Assembly: GCA_963922205.1 (NCBI GenBank)
Contig: CAWUHX010000028.1
Span: 434,001 to 498,000 of the forward strand
Origin: Romanomermis culicivorax
Taxonomy: Eukaryota; Nematoda; Enoplea; Mermithida; Mermithidae
DNA length: 64,000 bases
Direction of reading: 5' to 3'
Of this stretch, positions 47,354 through 58,945 are shown piece after piece. Position 1 is the first letter of the stretch. Each line of letters starts with the position of its first letter. A program made the position numbers and the translations under genes. Under the pieces are notes generated by a model. That model was given only the letters and a program-made list of their open reading frames with translations, was not told the DNA's origin and made no database searches.

Positions 47354-47827
47354 CTTAAACGTTATCTCATGTTTTAATTATCTTCAATATTTGATCATAA
47401 TATTTAATGAAGATTCGCATTTTTTCCTTTTGAGAAAGATCAATACGTCAAGTCTCTATGCTTTTTGATGCGATTATTTCTTTGCTAACGTAAAATCAAT
47501 TTAAAAGCTTCATCACTAAATTGTGGTGAAAAATCAAAAATCGTTGTTTTCACAAATTTGTCCGCGAGCAAATTAATACAGTAAATTCGCTTCGACTCAT
47601 GTACTGTACGTGTGTGACGGATACATATATTATTGGTTGATGATTTATAATATCTTGTATACAAAATGTATCATAAAAATACGATTATTTTTTTTGAAGT
47701 CAATTAAAATAATTAATTATTTTGGTGTCATTGTCTAGAAGGTCGACCACTCCGGCGCGCAGAGCCACAAAAATTTCTTGATTTTATACTCTAAAGGGCT
47801 TTAAATGAATTTTCGGAACATATTCGT

Positions 47828-49886
47828 GAATAAAAAAGGTGATTCCTCATCAATTTCCAATTACCGACCACTTTCTCTTTGTTGTATTGCTTGTAAAGTC
47901 ATGGAAAGCATTATTAACTCTTCCATTTTAGATCACCTTAAGAGAAACTCTCTATTATCTCCCTTTCAGTTTGGGTTTTTGCTAAAAAAAGTCATGTAAA
48001 ACACAGTTGCTCAAATGCAAAAATTCATGGACCAAACTTATTGATTCAGGATCTTCCATTGATTTGATTTACATTGATTTTAAGAAAGCTTTTGACTCTG
48101 TCTCCCATAGTAAGCTTGCTCTAAAGTTGAAAAACTATGGCATCTGTGGTTTTCTTGCGAATTGGATCATCGCCTTCCTTTCAAATCGCACTCAAAAGGT
48201 CCGCATTAAAAACAAATTTTCCCTAACATCAGACGTGAGCAGTGGTGTCCCCCAGGGGAGTGTTCTTGGTCCAACTCTTTTCCTCTTGTTTATAAACGAC
48301 CTCCCTGATACTTTAAAATCCCATGTAGTGAACGTACGGAGGCAGAATTTCGCCCCCGGTCGGGGTCAGGGTTGGGGTTGACAAACCCCGGTTTTCGGGG
48401 TCGGGGTTGAAAAAACCTTTTTGTAGGTATGTATATGAGTATAACTAACTTAAACTAATCGCGGCTACTGATAGAATAATGACCTACATATAAAACTCTA
48501 GTTTAGTAAGAGGTGAGATGAGAGGTGAGAGACAGAATACTATGAATGACGCAATGACACGTGTTGCGTGTTGAATTTTAATGAATGGAATAAATTCAAC
48601 CGCTATCGTTTGAATGTGCAGCCGATAGTATGTGCTGTGTGTAATACTAACATGTACCTAACAAAGTATAATAATATCGTGTAATGTACGACGCCTCTCT
48701 CAAATAAATGTGATGTGTCATGCATGGACGATGCGAGCGAGATATAATGCACGATAATGGAAGCGTGGGTCTGCAGTGCAGAGTAGGTAGAATACACCTG
48801 GACGTGTGGGTAACTGATAGTGAGTGATACATGTTAATATATGTACGGCCATAAACATGAGTAATATATAATATAATTAAAAAACAAAGCAACGACGTAA
48901 ATTTTTTGTTCAATAATTTTTTGAATAACTTGAAAAATTTTACCCCCGAAAAAAAGCCCAACCCCGACTCCTAAAATTTAGCCTCCAGTCGGGGTTCGGG
49001 GTCGTGGTTTCACCCGGCGTTTTTCGGGGTCGGGGTCCCCGTACGATCACTAATCCCATGTCTATCTTTTCGCAGATGATGTGAAAATTTTTAACACCTC
49101 CACACAATGTTAACTCTTCAAGATGATCTTGATCAGATTTTCAATTGGTCTAAAACATGGCAACTCGAAATTTCGTCTGAAAAAAGTTCTATTCTCTATA
49201 TGGGCCATGCAAATCCAAAGGTCCCCTACAATTTAGGATTGTCTGAAATTCCAGGTGAAAACCCATACGTCAGAGACTTGGGCGTACTTATATCCCAAAA
49301 CTTGAGTTTTAGAGATAACATAGCATCAATTACCAAGAAAGCCTTTAGCTTAAGTTCTTTGATAATTAGAACCTTTACTTCCCATGATACTTCTAACCTT
49401 GTACGCGCATTTACTGTTTATGTTAGACCCCTGCTAGAATATTGTTCAACTGTTTGGAACCCTTACTATGCCTCTGACATAAATCTCATTGAAAAAGTTC
49501 AGAGAAGATTCACAAAGAGAATATGTGGTTTTGGGTCTATCCTTTCATATGATGAGCGTTTAACTAAGCTATGCCTTTATAGCTTAGAAATACGCCAACT
49601 ACGCGCGGCCTTATGCATGATGTTTCAAATTATTAAAGGCCAATCCTGTCTGCAAAAATCGGACTTCTTTATCAGCAGTAATTTCGAGTCCACCCGTCGT
49701 AAAAATGGTTACAAACTTAAAACAGGTAAAGCTAAAACAAATATTAGATTATATGATTTTTCCAACAGGTACATTAATATCTGGAATGAACTTTCAGCTG
49801 AAGTTCTTAGTTCTTCCAATTTACACACATTCAAAACGAAAATCTCTAAGATTGATTTTTCTGATTATCTCGGGGGAGCGCGTTAG
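47828..49886 (+). pseudogene. LINE reverse transcriptase, C-terminal part nearly intact
   Basis: Blocks in order: SNYRPLSLCC, a frameshift near 47995, DFKKAFDSVSHSKL, SSGVPQGSVLGPTLF, LFINDLPDTLKS, then the insertion 48326-49052. The sequence resumes with YLFADDVKIFN, an intact catalytic FADD box, followed by a one-base frameshift and stop near 49112. A long open stretch (49107-49886, 259 residues) carries EISSEKSSILYMGHANPK, RDLGVLISQNLSF, RPLLEYCSTVWNPYYAS and VQRRFTKRICGF, to SDYLGGAR-stop. Domain order fits CR1/L2-clade reverse transcriptases. Two frameshifts and an insertion make it non-functional. Confidence 0.88.
48326..49052. mobile_element. hAT-like element, TAGTGAACGTACGG TIRs, GGGGTCGGGGTT repeats
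   Basis: 727 bp; TIRs TAGTGAACGTACGG / CCGTACGATCACTA; exact 8-bp duplication ATCCCATG at 48318-48325 and 49053-49060, within the LINE reverse transcriptase. Subterminal CGGGGTCGGGGTT words on both sides. No transposase. Confidence 0.9.
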
Positions 49887-50223
49887 CCTGTTACAAATAC
49901 TGTAGCGCATATTTTCGCTGCGATATTGTATTTGTTGTTTTGAAGTAGCCCTCGATTGAGTTTTCGAAACTTTTCTTCGTTTTCTTATTTCATTTTCATC
50001 GTTTGTTCTCGCGTTTTAACCTTTTTTTCTTCTTTTCTTGTGTTATATTTCGCCTGACAGGTAATAAATCTTCTTCATTCATTCATTCAATAGAGGCTTC
50101 AAATTTACAGTTCAGAATTAAATTTAGAACGAGTATATTTTAGCTGAAACTCTCAAATTTGCTCAAATTGGACTTTTTCAAGTGGTTGGTTTTTAAAAAT
50201 TTTGGCTTTAGGGACATATTCGC

Positions 50224-50405
50224 CATACCTGTAAGACCTCCGACCAGTTGGGGGGGGGGGGTAGAAAAAAGTCGAAATTTTCCCCAAAAAACATACACTT
50301 TTTGCAAATTTTTTTAATTTTTTCCAAACTGGGGGGGGGGTTAATTGATTTTGGGTACATGGTTGGCCAAGTTGGGGGGGGGGGTCCCCCCCAAGTACAG
50401 GTATG
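50224..50405. mobile_element. CATACCTGTA-type MITE
   Basis: 182 bp; ends CATACCTGTAAGACC and AAGTACAGGTATG; flanks ATATTCGC / ATATTCGT, 7/8. Confidence 0.88.
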
Positions 50406-50515
50406 ATATTCGTCAAAAATTCCTTATTACCTTCTAAAATGCACCAACTTGATGTGTTGATCTTTCTCAAGAAATGTATGAAGGAAAAGTGGGGATCTTC
50501 ATTAAATATACGGTA

Positions 50516-52368
50516 CGGGACAAATTCGTTGCAGCACCAGTAATCTTTTGGTGAATGTCTTGGCGATATACGATAATGTCCGTAGTTTTGTCCTTCAGTC
50601 TGCCTTGCATTTTTCTCCTTGATAAAAATACCGGTGTCCGCCATCTTCATGAATATTAATGAATCGAAAAGCATTTAGTTGTTTTCTCGCCTAAAAGTTG
50701 TGTAACGAAAAAAGACCAGAAAGGAGGAATGGGTTTTTATTGTGACCGTTTCAGCCACTGATTACTTCTAGTTAAATATGAACTGATACTTGCTTTCTAG
50801 GTTTCAGTTTAGACGCGTTTCAAGATTCATTCTATAATGCCATCAAATCGGAAAGATTATGACCGTCAATTTTCAGATAGAGAAACTTGTGCTGTTTTTA
50901 TGTGACTTTTGTTTTCTTTTTAAATTCTTTTCGGTTTCGTACTTGGGAAAGGTGAACATTGAGCAGGCTGTGTTCAGGCAAATGACAGTCCAAGTGAAGA
51001 GTTTTTTGACAAAATATCTTATAGTTCTTTATGCTTATGGTTCCTTTTGAGAACCATAGCGAAAGTTATTTTTAGCTTTCATCAAAAAGACGATTATAGG
51101 TGTGCATTAAAGTTTGAAGCATACTGAGATGTGATCTATTTTTAAATGTAGAAAAATCATAATTCTTTCTAGTTTTCAACCCGAATTTTGTGAATGAATA
51201 TACTTAAAGGTTGATGTTCTATCATGTTCATGTCTATAAACAATAGCGTGCATTTAATTTCTGATGTGTGTCTCGATTTGGCCACAAGCATACATGTAAC
51301 GGAGCCCCGAGGTCTGGGGGGGGGTCGGGCCACTTTTTTGGGCCAGTGGTCAGTAATTCCCAAAATTTTGGGGTGAGGGGTCTCTGAAGGAAAAAAAATC
51401 GATTTTTTACGAAAAAATTTCCAAAAACGGTTCAAAAAATAGTAATTTTTGTCTAAAAAATGATAAAAGATGTATTTATGGCGTGAAGCGCCGGAGACGT
51501 TTTTGACCATTTTTTGTTCAAAAATTGACATTTTCCATCAAAAAATTGACATTTTTCAGTATTTTTCCGACCAAAAGTATGGGGGTCCCTAGGGCTACCA
51601 TATGGCTAGCCATAGGATTGGAAAATCCTGGGGGGTCGCCCAATGGCTAGCCATATGGTCGACGATTTCTGGGGGGGGGGGGGTTCCATAGCACTTGCCC
51701 TCCTCCAATTACATGTATGGTCACAAGCACATTTCAGCAACTGAGACCGATACAGTCTTTGTTTTTGAAAGTTTTATGTAACTTCAGGCACCAATACTGT
51801 TTTAGTTATCATTTTTCATGTAAAGTGTAAACAATTCAGTTCAAGTAATACGGTAATAGCTGAATTGGAAAAATGTACATTTTGATTGCTTTTGGAAAAG
51901 TTATCATTTCAAAATAAAAACGGATACAAACAAATGAGTGGTGGATAAATCAAGACATAGATGAAAACACTGCATTGATGCATGCAGTATCAGTTTAATT
52001 TCACTAAAATTGTGCAGTAGCTGTAATGCTAAGTGGCAGAACGCCCACAATAAAACGCCATTTCTCCTTTTTGCTTCATTTATATTCATGAGGATGGCGG
52101 ACGCCGTGTTTTTGTGAAGGAGTAAACGCAAAGCAGATTGAAGGCCAAAACTACGAACATTGATTACTTGCATATAAATAGTATGCGTGCATTTTATTGA
52201 AGTATGTTGCCAGTAATCCACCAGTAATGCGTCACGGCCACCAAACTTATCAACTAGTAAAGCACCAGTAATCCACTATTTCATCTAGGAAATTTCTACC
52301 AGTAAATACCCAGTTAATCGCCAAGACATTCACCAAAAGATTACTGGTGCTGCAACGAATTTGTCCTG
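50516..52368. mobile_element. Tc1/mariner-type element with ~52-bp near-perfect TIRs
   Basis: The left end CGGGACAAATTCGTTGC and the inverted right end CAGGACAAATTCGTTGC match for about 52 bp with one mismatch. It is bounded by TA on both sides (50514-50515, 52369-52370). Length 1,853 bp, but no transposase frame. The interior holds the CATACATGTA-type MITE 51289-51719. It sits in an inverted core B element whose GATCTTCATTAAATAT half lies on the left. The right half ends in TTGCAC words near 52691. Confidence 0.87.
51289..51719. mobile_element. CATACATGTA-type MITE
   Basis: 431 bp; ends CATACATGTAACGG and AATTACATGTATG; flanks GCCACAAG / GTCACAAG, 7/8. Internal CCATATGGCTAGCCAT palindromic words and G runs. 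Confidence 0.87.
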
Positions 52369-52370
52369 TA

Positions 52371-52691
52371 CTGTAATGATATAATATTGAAGATCGCCAT
52401 TTAGACATGAAATAATACATTTAAGACGATGAAAACTATTATAAATTAGTGATGAGTGAAGGTAGACATGCTAAAAGCCGCGCCTGAGCTTGACAAATGA
52501 TTATTAAAGTTAAATCCGGCGCGAAGCGCCGTAAAATGTTGAAATTTAGACCTACCAAAATGCATCTTTTGTATATGAAAACCATCAAATTTTTTTGCAC
52601 AATTGATAAATATTATTTTGCACAGTGCAAAAAACCTGAAAAAAAAGTTTTGCACGAGCGGAATAAGTTTCGCACAGTGCAAAAAAACACT
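52371..52691. mobile_element. Core B (inverted) with TTGCAC-word end
   Basis: Inverted core B with a full GNA-loop palindrome near 52516, then TTTTGCACAATTG, GCACAGTGC and TTTTGCACGAGCGG words, ending AAAAAAACACT near 52691. Same end module as 28680-29268. Confidence 0.65.
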
Positions 52692-53646
52692 ATAACAATC
52701 AGTCAAAACGCGGTACGATGGCCGTAATTGAGACATTTATCTGTTATGGCCTGTAACGTACCTAGTGATTACAGGTTTAAGAACAAATGAGAAATTTTCG
52801 GTACAACTTGTCGTTACTCAGGTTCAAAGATGGTGCTAATCAGTTTTACATATAAGTAACTTCAGTTGTAAAGAAAAACACAGTTTCAGAAATTCGCAAT
52901 TCAAGGTTATACTGTCATATTTGGGAGCAAATAATAATGTTTCAAAAAGATCTTTTTTCAAAACATTTTGCCTAATTATCAACATTTTTGTTAGTCCAAG
53001 TCATTTTAATGTGTTTGGCAGTGTTATTGACTCAAATTCTGACTTACCTGATTCAAAAACCGATAAAAAATACCAAAAGTCGAAGATCTTAAGCGTAACA
53101 ACGACAGCGTTCGAAAAAATCTATATATTACTTAAATTTTTACGGTGGTAAAAAAGTTCCAGAAACAGTGGTAAAAAGCTAATAGGTCCGTTCCAGCGGA
53201 AAACTTGAAAGATTCTTAGTATTTCGCCCAATAATAATGATTTCTCTCATAGTTACGGCCCAAATGTGCGCAAGTTCAAGTTATATCTACATGTTATTGC
53301 CGTAGCAAATTTTGAATTAGCTCTGATAATGATATTAACTTCCAAGGTCTTGTGGTCTAATTGACTCAAAAACTTAGAAGCAGTTTTGCGACAACGCCAG
53401 GGATAATTGCGCGAAATGTTCAATCTGTAGTAAATTGATTTATTTTTGACGTAGAATTTTCTTGGTTACCTACTCATTCCTTGACAAGACAAGTTTCACT
53501 TTGAAGTCCATCTGCATAGTAAAAGAAAGAAGTTAATTGCGCATGTTTTGCAAACTGCAAAGAAATGAACATATTTTTCTCCTACATTTTATATTTTAAT
53601 TTTTTATTAGTTTTATTCAGCCTATTATTAAATAGTTATTTGAACT
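52692..53646. other. Upstream region of prohibitin-2
   Basis: No element ends or coding similarity. Should hold the PHB2 promoter and leader; no core promoter motif I would defend. Confidence 0.35.
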
Positions 53647-56600
53647 ATGGCTCAGCAAGCCGGTGATTTTCTCAACAAAATGATAAAGAATCCGAAGGGC
53701 GTCGGCCTTGGTTTTGGTCTACTAGCCGCTGCAGGCGGTCTAGCCGTTGGCTTATCGCAGTCGTTCTATACGGGTACTTATTCTATAAGATTTTACGAGC
53801 ATCTGTCAAGACTTCTGATTGGATCAACTTGAGTTTTTGTGGGCGCAAAATTTTATGGGTTTTTGATGCACTCCTGTAGTTATCACGCCTTGGAAAATTT
53901 CAGACCCTGCTTCCGTTTGTTGTCTGCTAACTTGTTTATATCTTCAAATACAAATGAAAAAATATTTGAAAATGCGCACTGCATTTGCTGAGACGTCAGT
54001 TCATGTCGTTTCAATTCATTCATTTCAAAGCATTTGAGAATGTTTTCTTTTCAAACATGTTCATATCTAAAAAAATCCAACTGTAATCAGAATTCCTAAA
54101 TCTCGAAAAGTGGGCTTCTAGCAGAAGTCCCCAAGGTCAGATTTTTCAGGTAGGGGTAAAATTGAAAATATGTGGGGATAGTATAGCCAGATGCCCATTA
54201 AGCACTTCATCTTGTCTTAAAATTAGGCAAGTAGTGATCAATTTTTAGGACTTTCGATAGGGGTAATACCCCCTCATACTCCTTCCTATACACAGTCTGG
54301 GTTCTTACATGAGAACTTTATTCCTGTTCTGTATAACTTTTTATTTCTAGTGGATGGTGGTCATCGAGCCATTATTTTCAGTCGATTGACTGGCGTCCGT
54401 AGCGAAATTTATTCGGAAGGTTTACATTTCCGCCTACCGTGGCTCAATTATCCGATCATCTATGATGTGAGATCCCGACCGCATAAAATTACCAGTCCTA
54501 CGGGTAGCAAAGGTGAACAAGGCTTCTCATTCAATCAAATTTGGTTGCTGCATAAAGTTTCTATCAAACCGACTCCTAGAATAACGTCTTCTCTGCCTAT
54601 GCTTTTTCAAAATATTGAGCTTACTGTCTCGCAAAGATAATCAAATTGAAGTTATCGTAAAATTATGGTCTCGCCTATTTCCGTGATGTTCTATCAAGCA
54701 TTGTTCTCCCTTCCCGACCTTCTTTTCACATCTGTGGAAAGACCTTGTGGAAAATTTTTCGCATTGTGTGCAAAAAATTCTGCAACTTTTTGCAAAATTT
54801 TATACATTTTGCATTATTTCTGCACTCAAAAATGTATCATATTTTAGACAGACACCGATGAGTGATGATGAGGATAATAATAGTCCTAAATAACCATTAA
54901 TTTGGATAAAAATGTGATAGACCTTCTTTCTTTCTCTGATCCATAAACCTAAATTTTTAATTAGAAAGAAATCGTCAAGAGTCGCAAAAATTCCACAGTT
55001 GTTGGAAGATCCTAAATTTTTTTCCACATTGTGAAAAATTTTCCCACAAATAGGGTCATTTCTGGAGAAAAAAGGGTGCTGCCAATTTAGCTTTTTTTCG
55101 ATGGCCCTCATTTTTAGACATTTCGATCATACTTGCACTAAATTGGGAATTAATCAACTGCCAAACTTATAATTCACAAATTATGAAATGTTGTTTCTCA
55201 TAATTCAGATTTGCAAATGGTGAATATAACTTTGCGCGTGTTGTCGCGTCCCGATGCGTCAAAATTACCGCAGATGTACAGGTCGCTTGGTTTAGATTGG
55301 GACGAAAGAGTTCTGCCATCGATTTGCAACGAAGTAACTTTCTATGTCCCAAACATGTAAGGCCAGAACTTTCCAAGGGGGTGGTCTTTTCGTCATGTTG
55401 AATGTGAGCAAGCAAAAAACCAAGAAGAGAGCTCCACAAGCATGTTTTTCATACATAATATGCATAAAAATAACCAAAAAACTGTCTTTAAGAAAGCTTG
55501 GGGTGTTCGACGATTTTTTTCCAGTTCGGGCGTATCAATGATCTTGGGTAGGACAGTTAACCCCTACCCTCTGTATGCATATATGCTCTGCTTTATGCTG
55601 ACTATCTAGTCATATTCAAGGACTAATTTCTTTGAGTGTCACCCCACCACTTGTATGGGACGGCCATTCAAAGTGCACTCAATTTTTTGACATTTTGTAC
55701 ATCTGTTGCTGTCGTCGAGTCTCAATTCGATGTCCATTTTTTATTTCTTCTATCTAAATTTGACATTACCATAGAGATTTTTCTATCATTTGAGATCAAA
55801 AACGTCCCTTTTTGATAAAATTTGAAAACTCAATTTACTGTAGATTGGCACGATGAAAAATATAAAGTTTTCACATTTCTAAAAACTCAATTTTTGGCGT
55901 TCACTGCAGAAGCTCGCGGCAAAGATTCTCCATGTGGAATTGTCTTAGAAGCAAAAATTTAGGCCAGAGTTATGCGAGAGGTTAAAAATTTATCGGTATA
56001 GGAAAATCTGATAGTTTGATATGCGGGTTATCGATTACCTAAATTTTTAGGGCAGTCATATTAATCAAAAAAATTTATTTTATTCGTTTAAGAAAACCGA
56101 AAAGTGGTTCAAAAATTTATTTTTGTCTAAAAATTATGAAAACGCGTAAATAGGCTCGTAGTGTCAAAGAATTTCCAAGTGTTCTATAGAGCATAGAAAT
56201 GCTCTTAAAGGCTTGAGAACCAAGTTTTCATAACAGACGACCTCGAAGGAGCAATGTTGGGCAATAGCAGAAGTTTTTGCTGGTTCCAAAAATTATAATT
56301 GTTGCCTTATTTTCGGATTATTGCTGTCCGAAATTGATCTAATTTTTGTTGTTTGCCCGAATTAATGAAAAACTGTTGGTTTCTAGCTGCTCTCTCGCCT
56401 TCTATTCACTTGACGGCACTATCTAGGCTGACGTAAAATATTTCAGGATGGGAGAATGAAATACCGTTTTTCATCTTTCATCGGGCAATTTAAACGAGTT
56501 AATATTAAGTAATATAAATTCGTGTTAAAATATTCAACAAATTTAACGCGAGTTAGCTTAGCAGCGCTTTTCTCTCCTTTGTGCGTACGACATAGAATTG

Positions 56601-57855
56601 CACGATGTTAAAAATTTAACACGTGTTAGCGACTTGACACTTGTTAAAACTAGCGGTCTTTATTTCAATGTCCTATGCCCTTTAAGAAAGATGAAACTCG
56701 TTTTATTTGCAAATGATATTTTCGTTCTTCTAGTTTCAAAGAAACAGGTTTTGGTAGCAAGTTTCCATTTTTAAGGTCTTGAAAAGCGTCGTCGCTAAAT
56801 TTAACGCTTCTCAATTGATCACCCAACGTCAACAAGTTTCCTTGTTGATCCGTAAAAACTTGATCGACCGTGCTAAAGACTTCAACGTCATTTTGGACGA
56901 CGTTTCGATTACGGAATTGTCGTTCGGTCGCGAATATACAAACGCTGTCGAAGCTAAACAAGTCGCCGCCCAAGAAGCTCAGCGCGCCGCTTTTTACGTC
57001 GAACGTGCTATTCAAGAAAGACAACAAAAAATTGTGCAAGCTGAAGGTGAAGCTCAAGCCGCGAAAATGGTAAGTGATGCTCATTTGTCACAATTTTCCT
57101 TTTCTTCTGAAAACGCTATTTATGTAATTGTAGATTGGCGAAGCTGTCAGCAATAATTCGGGCTACCTGAAATTGCGAAAATTGAGAGCCGCACAGAACA
57201 TAGCAAAAACGGTGAGTGTATACGTTACAAAAATAGAAAGGTCAGTTAATATAGACTGACGTGAGTTGACGTTTCTGATTTTTCGTATTACTTCGAAAGG
57301 TTCCGAATATATTCGAAAATCAGGACGGGAAGAACTGAAATCAAAAGCGCTAGACATAAAATAACGAATACACTGTAATGGTTTCTTTTCCTTGTTGTCG
57401 TTTACTAAGTTCGAGTGATATTTCGCCTCAATCGAAAGATGTTGAAAAAACTTTCTGAACCGAAAAAAATTACTCCTACCTGAGCTTTTAGAAATTGAAA
57501 AAATTTTCGTCAATAATATATCGTTTTCTCCAGAAGCATACTTTTGAAGAATGTGAGTTTTGTTATTCATTAGCTCCTATCAACATCCCGGATTTTAATA
57601 ATTTGTATGACAGAATTCTTGCTGACGTGCGAGAGTATTTTGATTGTTTTTACCAAGACCGTCATAATATTTTTCCCCAAGCTCATCCCTAAAGCTGAAT
57701 TTTGCATGCTCAGCCAATCGGTTTATTCTATGACACGTGCTCTATTTTAGATTTCTGCTTCTCAAAATCGTGCGTATCTGGACGCGGGTAGCTTGATGCT
57801 CAATATTAGCAGCAAGGATTATCAAACCGACATAGAAACAAAAAAGAAAAAGTGA
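53647..57855 (+). CDS. PHB2: Prohibitin-2, complete, six exons
   Basis: Subunit of the ring-shaped prohibitin complex (with PHB1) in the inner mitochondrial membrane; supports protease control, cristae and mitophagy. Exons: 53647-53773, 54351-54512, 55209-55333, 56776-57069, 57134-57211, 57751-57855; phases agree, 891 nt, 296 residues plus TGA, the usual family length. N-terminal hydrophobic anchor ([19 protein letters not shown], residues about 20-38), then the PHB domain: [46 protein letters not shown]-like [72 protein letters not shown]. The coiled coil follows ([36 protein letters not shown]), and the end [17 protein letters not shown] / [14 protein letters not shown]. Exon 4 uses a TTTTTAAG acceptor. 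No disabling change seen, so this looks functional. Confidence 0.96.
54127..54290. repeat. Inverted copy of the block at 22085-22255, in PHB2 intron 1
   Basis: Opposite orientation of the dispersed block: GTCCCCAAGGTC, CAGGTAGGGGTAAAATTG, AAAATTAGGCAA, TTGATCA-like ATCAATTTTTAGGAC, GGGGTAATACCCC. Confidence 0.7.
55334..56775. other. PHB2 intron 3
   Basis: 1.4-kb intron. No delimitable element. Near 56500-56650 the words GTGTTAAAAT, TTTAACGCGAGTTAG and TTTAACACGTGTTAG recur, partly inverted, which may be worn transposon ends. Confidence 0.4.
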
Positions 57856-58945
57856 ATATGGTGTTTTCCCGATTCTTTTCTACTACAATGTTACTGTTTT
57901 TTGTTTTGTTTGTACGAGAAATATGATCCTTGTAGATCAAATTTTCGAAAATCCAGTAGTAAAGTCTGACTGACGATAACACCCAATTTAGAATCAGCTT
58001 TCCTGCGAGGTGTCTTCCATGGTTTTGTTGACGAACTGCATCTTTTTCGCGCACTTTGAGTGAACTACAAAAATCAAAACTGTTAGCAAAGTTTTCACTC
58101 TAAAGTATTCTTGGACTTCGCTGAATGATCTGACATTAATTAAGGCTAGAATGCCAAATGTAGTCCACGAACTAGAATGGAAGTAGCGTTGAGTATTTGA
58201 CCTAAATTTATCCCAGTTGGTTTGGAAAGAAAAATTCTGGAGCTAATACGGGAAAGCTGGAAAAAATTCCGAGTGGAAAAGACAAGAAATTTGAATTTTT
58301 CTTTGAGAAACAGTAATTACACATTCATACGCATTATAGTGAACGGCTGACGTTGTTTTCGAATACGTTTGCTATGTATGTGCTGGACCATACACTGCAA
58401 TTATTGCTAAAGTAACCCAAATTTTGTAGTGATTACGGTGCAGCTAAATCCATTCCTACAAAATATCGGAATTCAAGCGTATGAAAAATTGGAAGTATCA
58501 CCAATCCAGCAATAGATTCCATTTGTCCAGAAAGAGTAGTATGTTCGACTAAAGTCCATTTGCATTGATATGGCTGATGCAGCGACAAGATGAAATGTTA
58601 TAGGCTCACTTTGGTACACAACGTGCTCAAGTGTAGAAAAGAATATGAATTCCTTTATAATAAAAAAGCCCTAAATAAAATGAAATACTAGTCCTTTTTT
58701 GATGTGATAGAACTTTTACGAATACACATAAGTGCATTCAGCCATGGTTATTGAAAGAAATTGTCAGTCGGTCTGTTTGCCGCTGAAGACGAGAAAGTTT
58801 TTCTCGTTTATTACAGTAATAAACTTAATATTTTTTCAAATATAATTTAATTTCATCGCATTGTTACATCTGCCATCTCAAAATAAATAAACTATAGCTC
58901 AAGATTGAATAACGGTCTCTTATGAATGCCGGAATTCATCTAAGT
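57856..58945. other. Downstream of prohibitin-2; no gene seen
   Basis: AT-rich. AATAAA-like words occur near 58676 and 58880, but I cannot place the PHB2 polyadenylation site. Confidence 0.35.

Larger units (their letters stand above)
43483..47530. mobile_element. hAT-like core B element, host of a deep nest
   Basis: Starts CACTGTTTTTTGTGCGC with GTGGAAA fences, runs into core B at CCCGCGCTTCGCGCC, is broken at GTAACTTA by 43657-47070, resumes at 47079 and is broken again by 47172-47353. The far end near 47530 is approximate because no clear terminus is seen. Confidence 0.65.
47828..50097 (+). mobile_element. CR1/L2-like LINE, 5'-truncated copy
   Basis: Similarity to the first LINE begins at the reverse transcriptase (KKGDSSSISNYRPLS) and runs to an ATTC-repeat tail. 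It is interrupted by 48326-49052. It is less decayed than the copy at 15975-20219. Confidence 0.88.

Noticed and set aside
51904..52221. 105-residue minus-strand ORF as mariner transposase
   Set aside because: No DDE/D motif, helix-turn-helix or similarity to transposase blocks could be seen.
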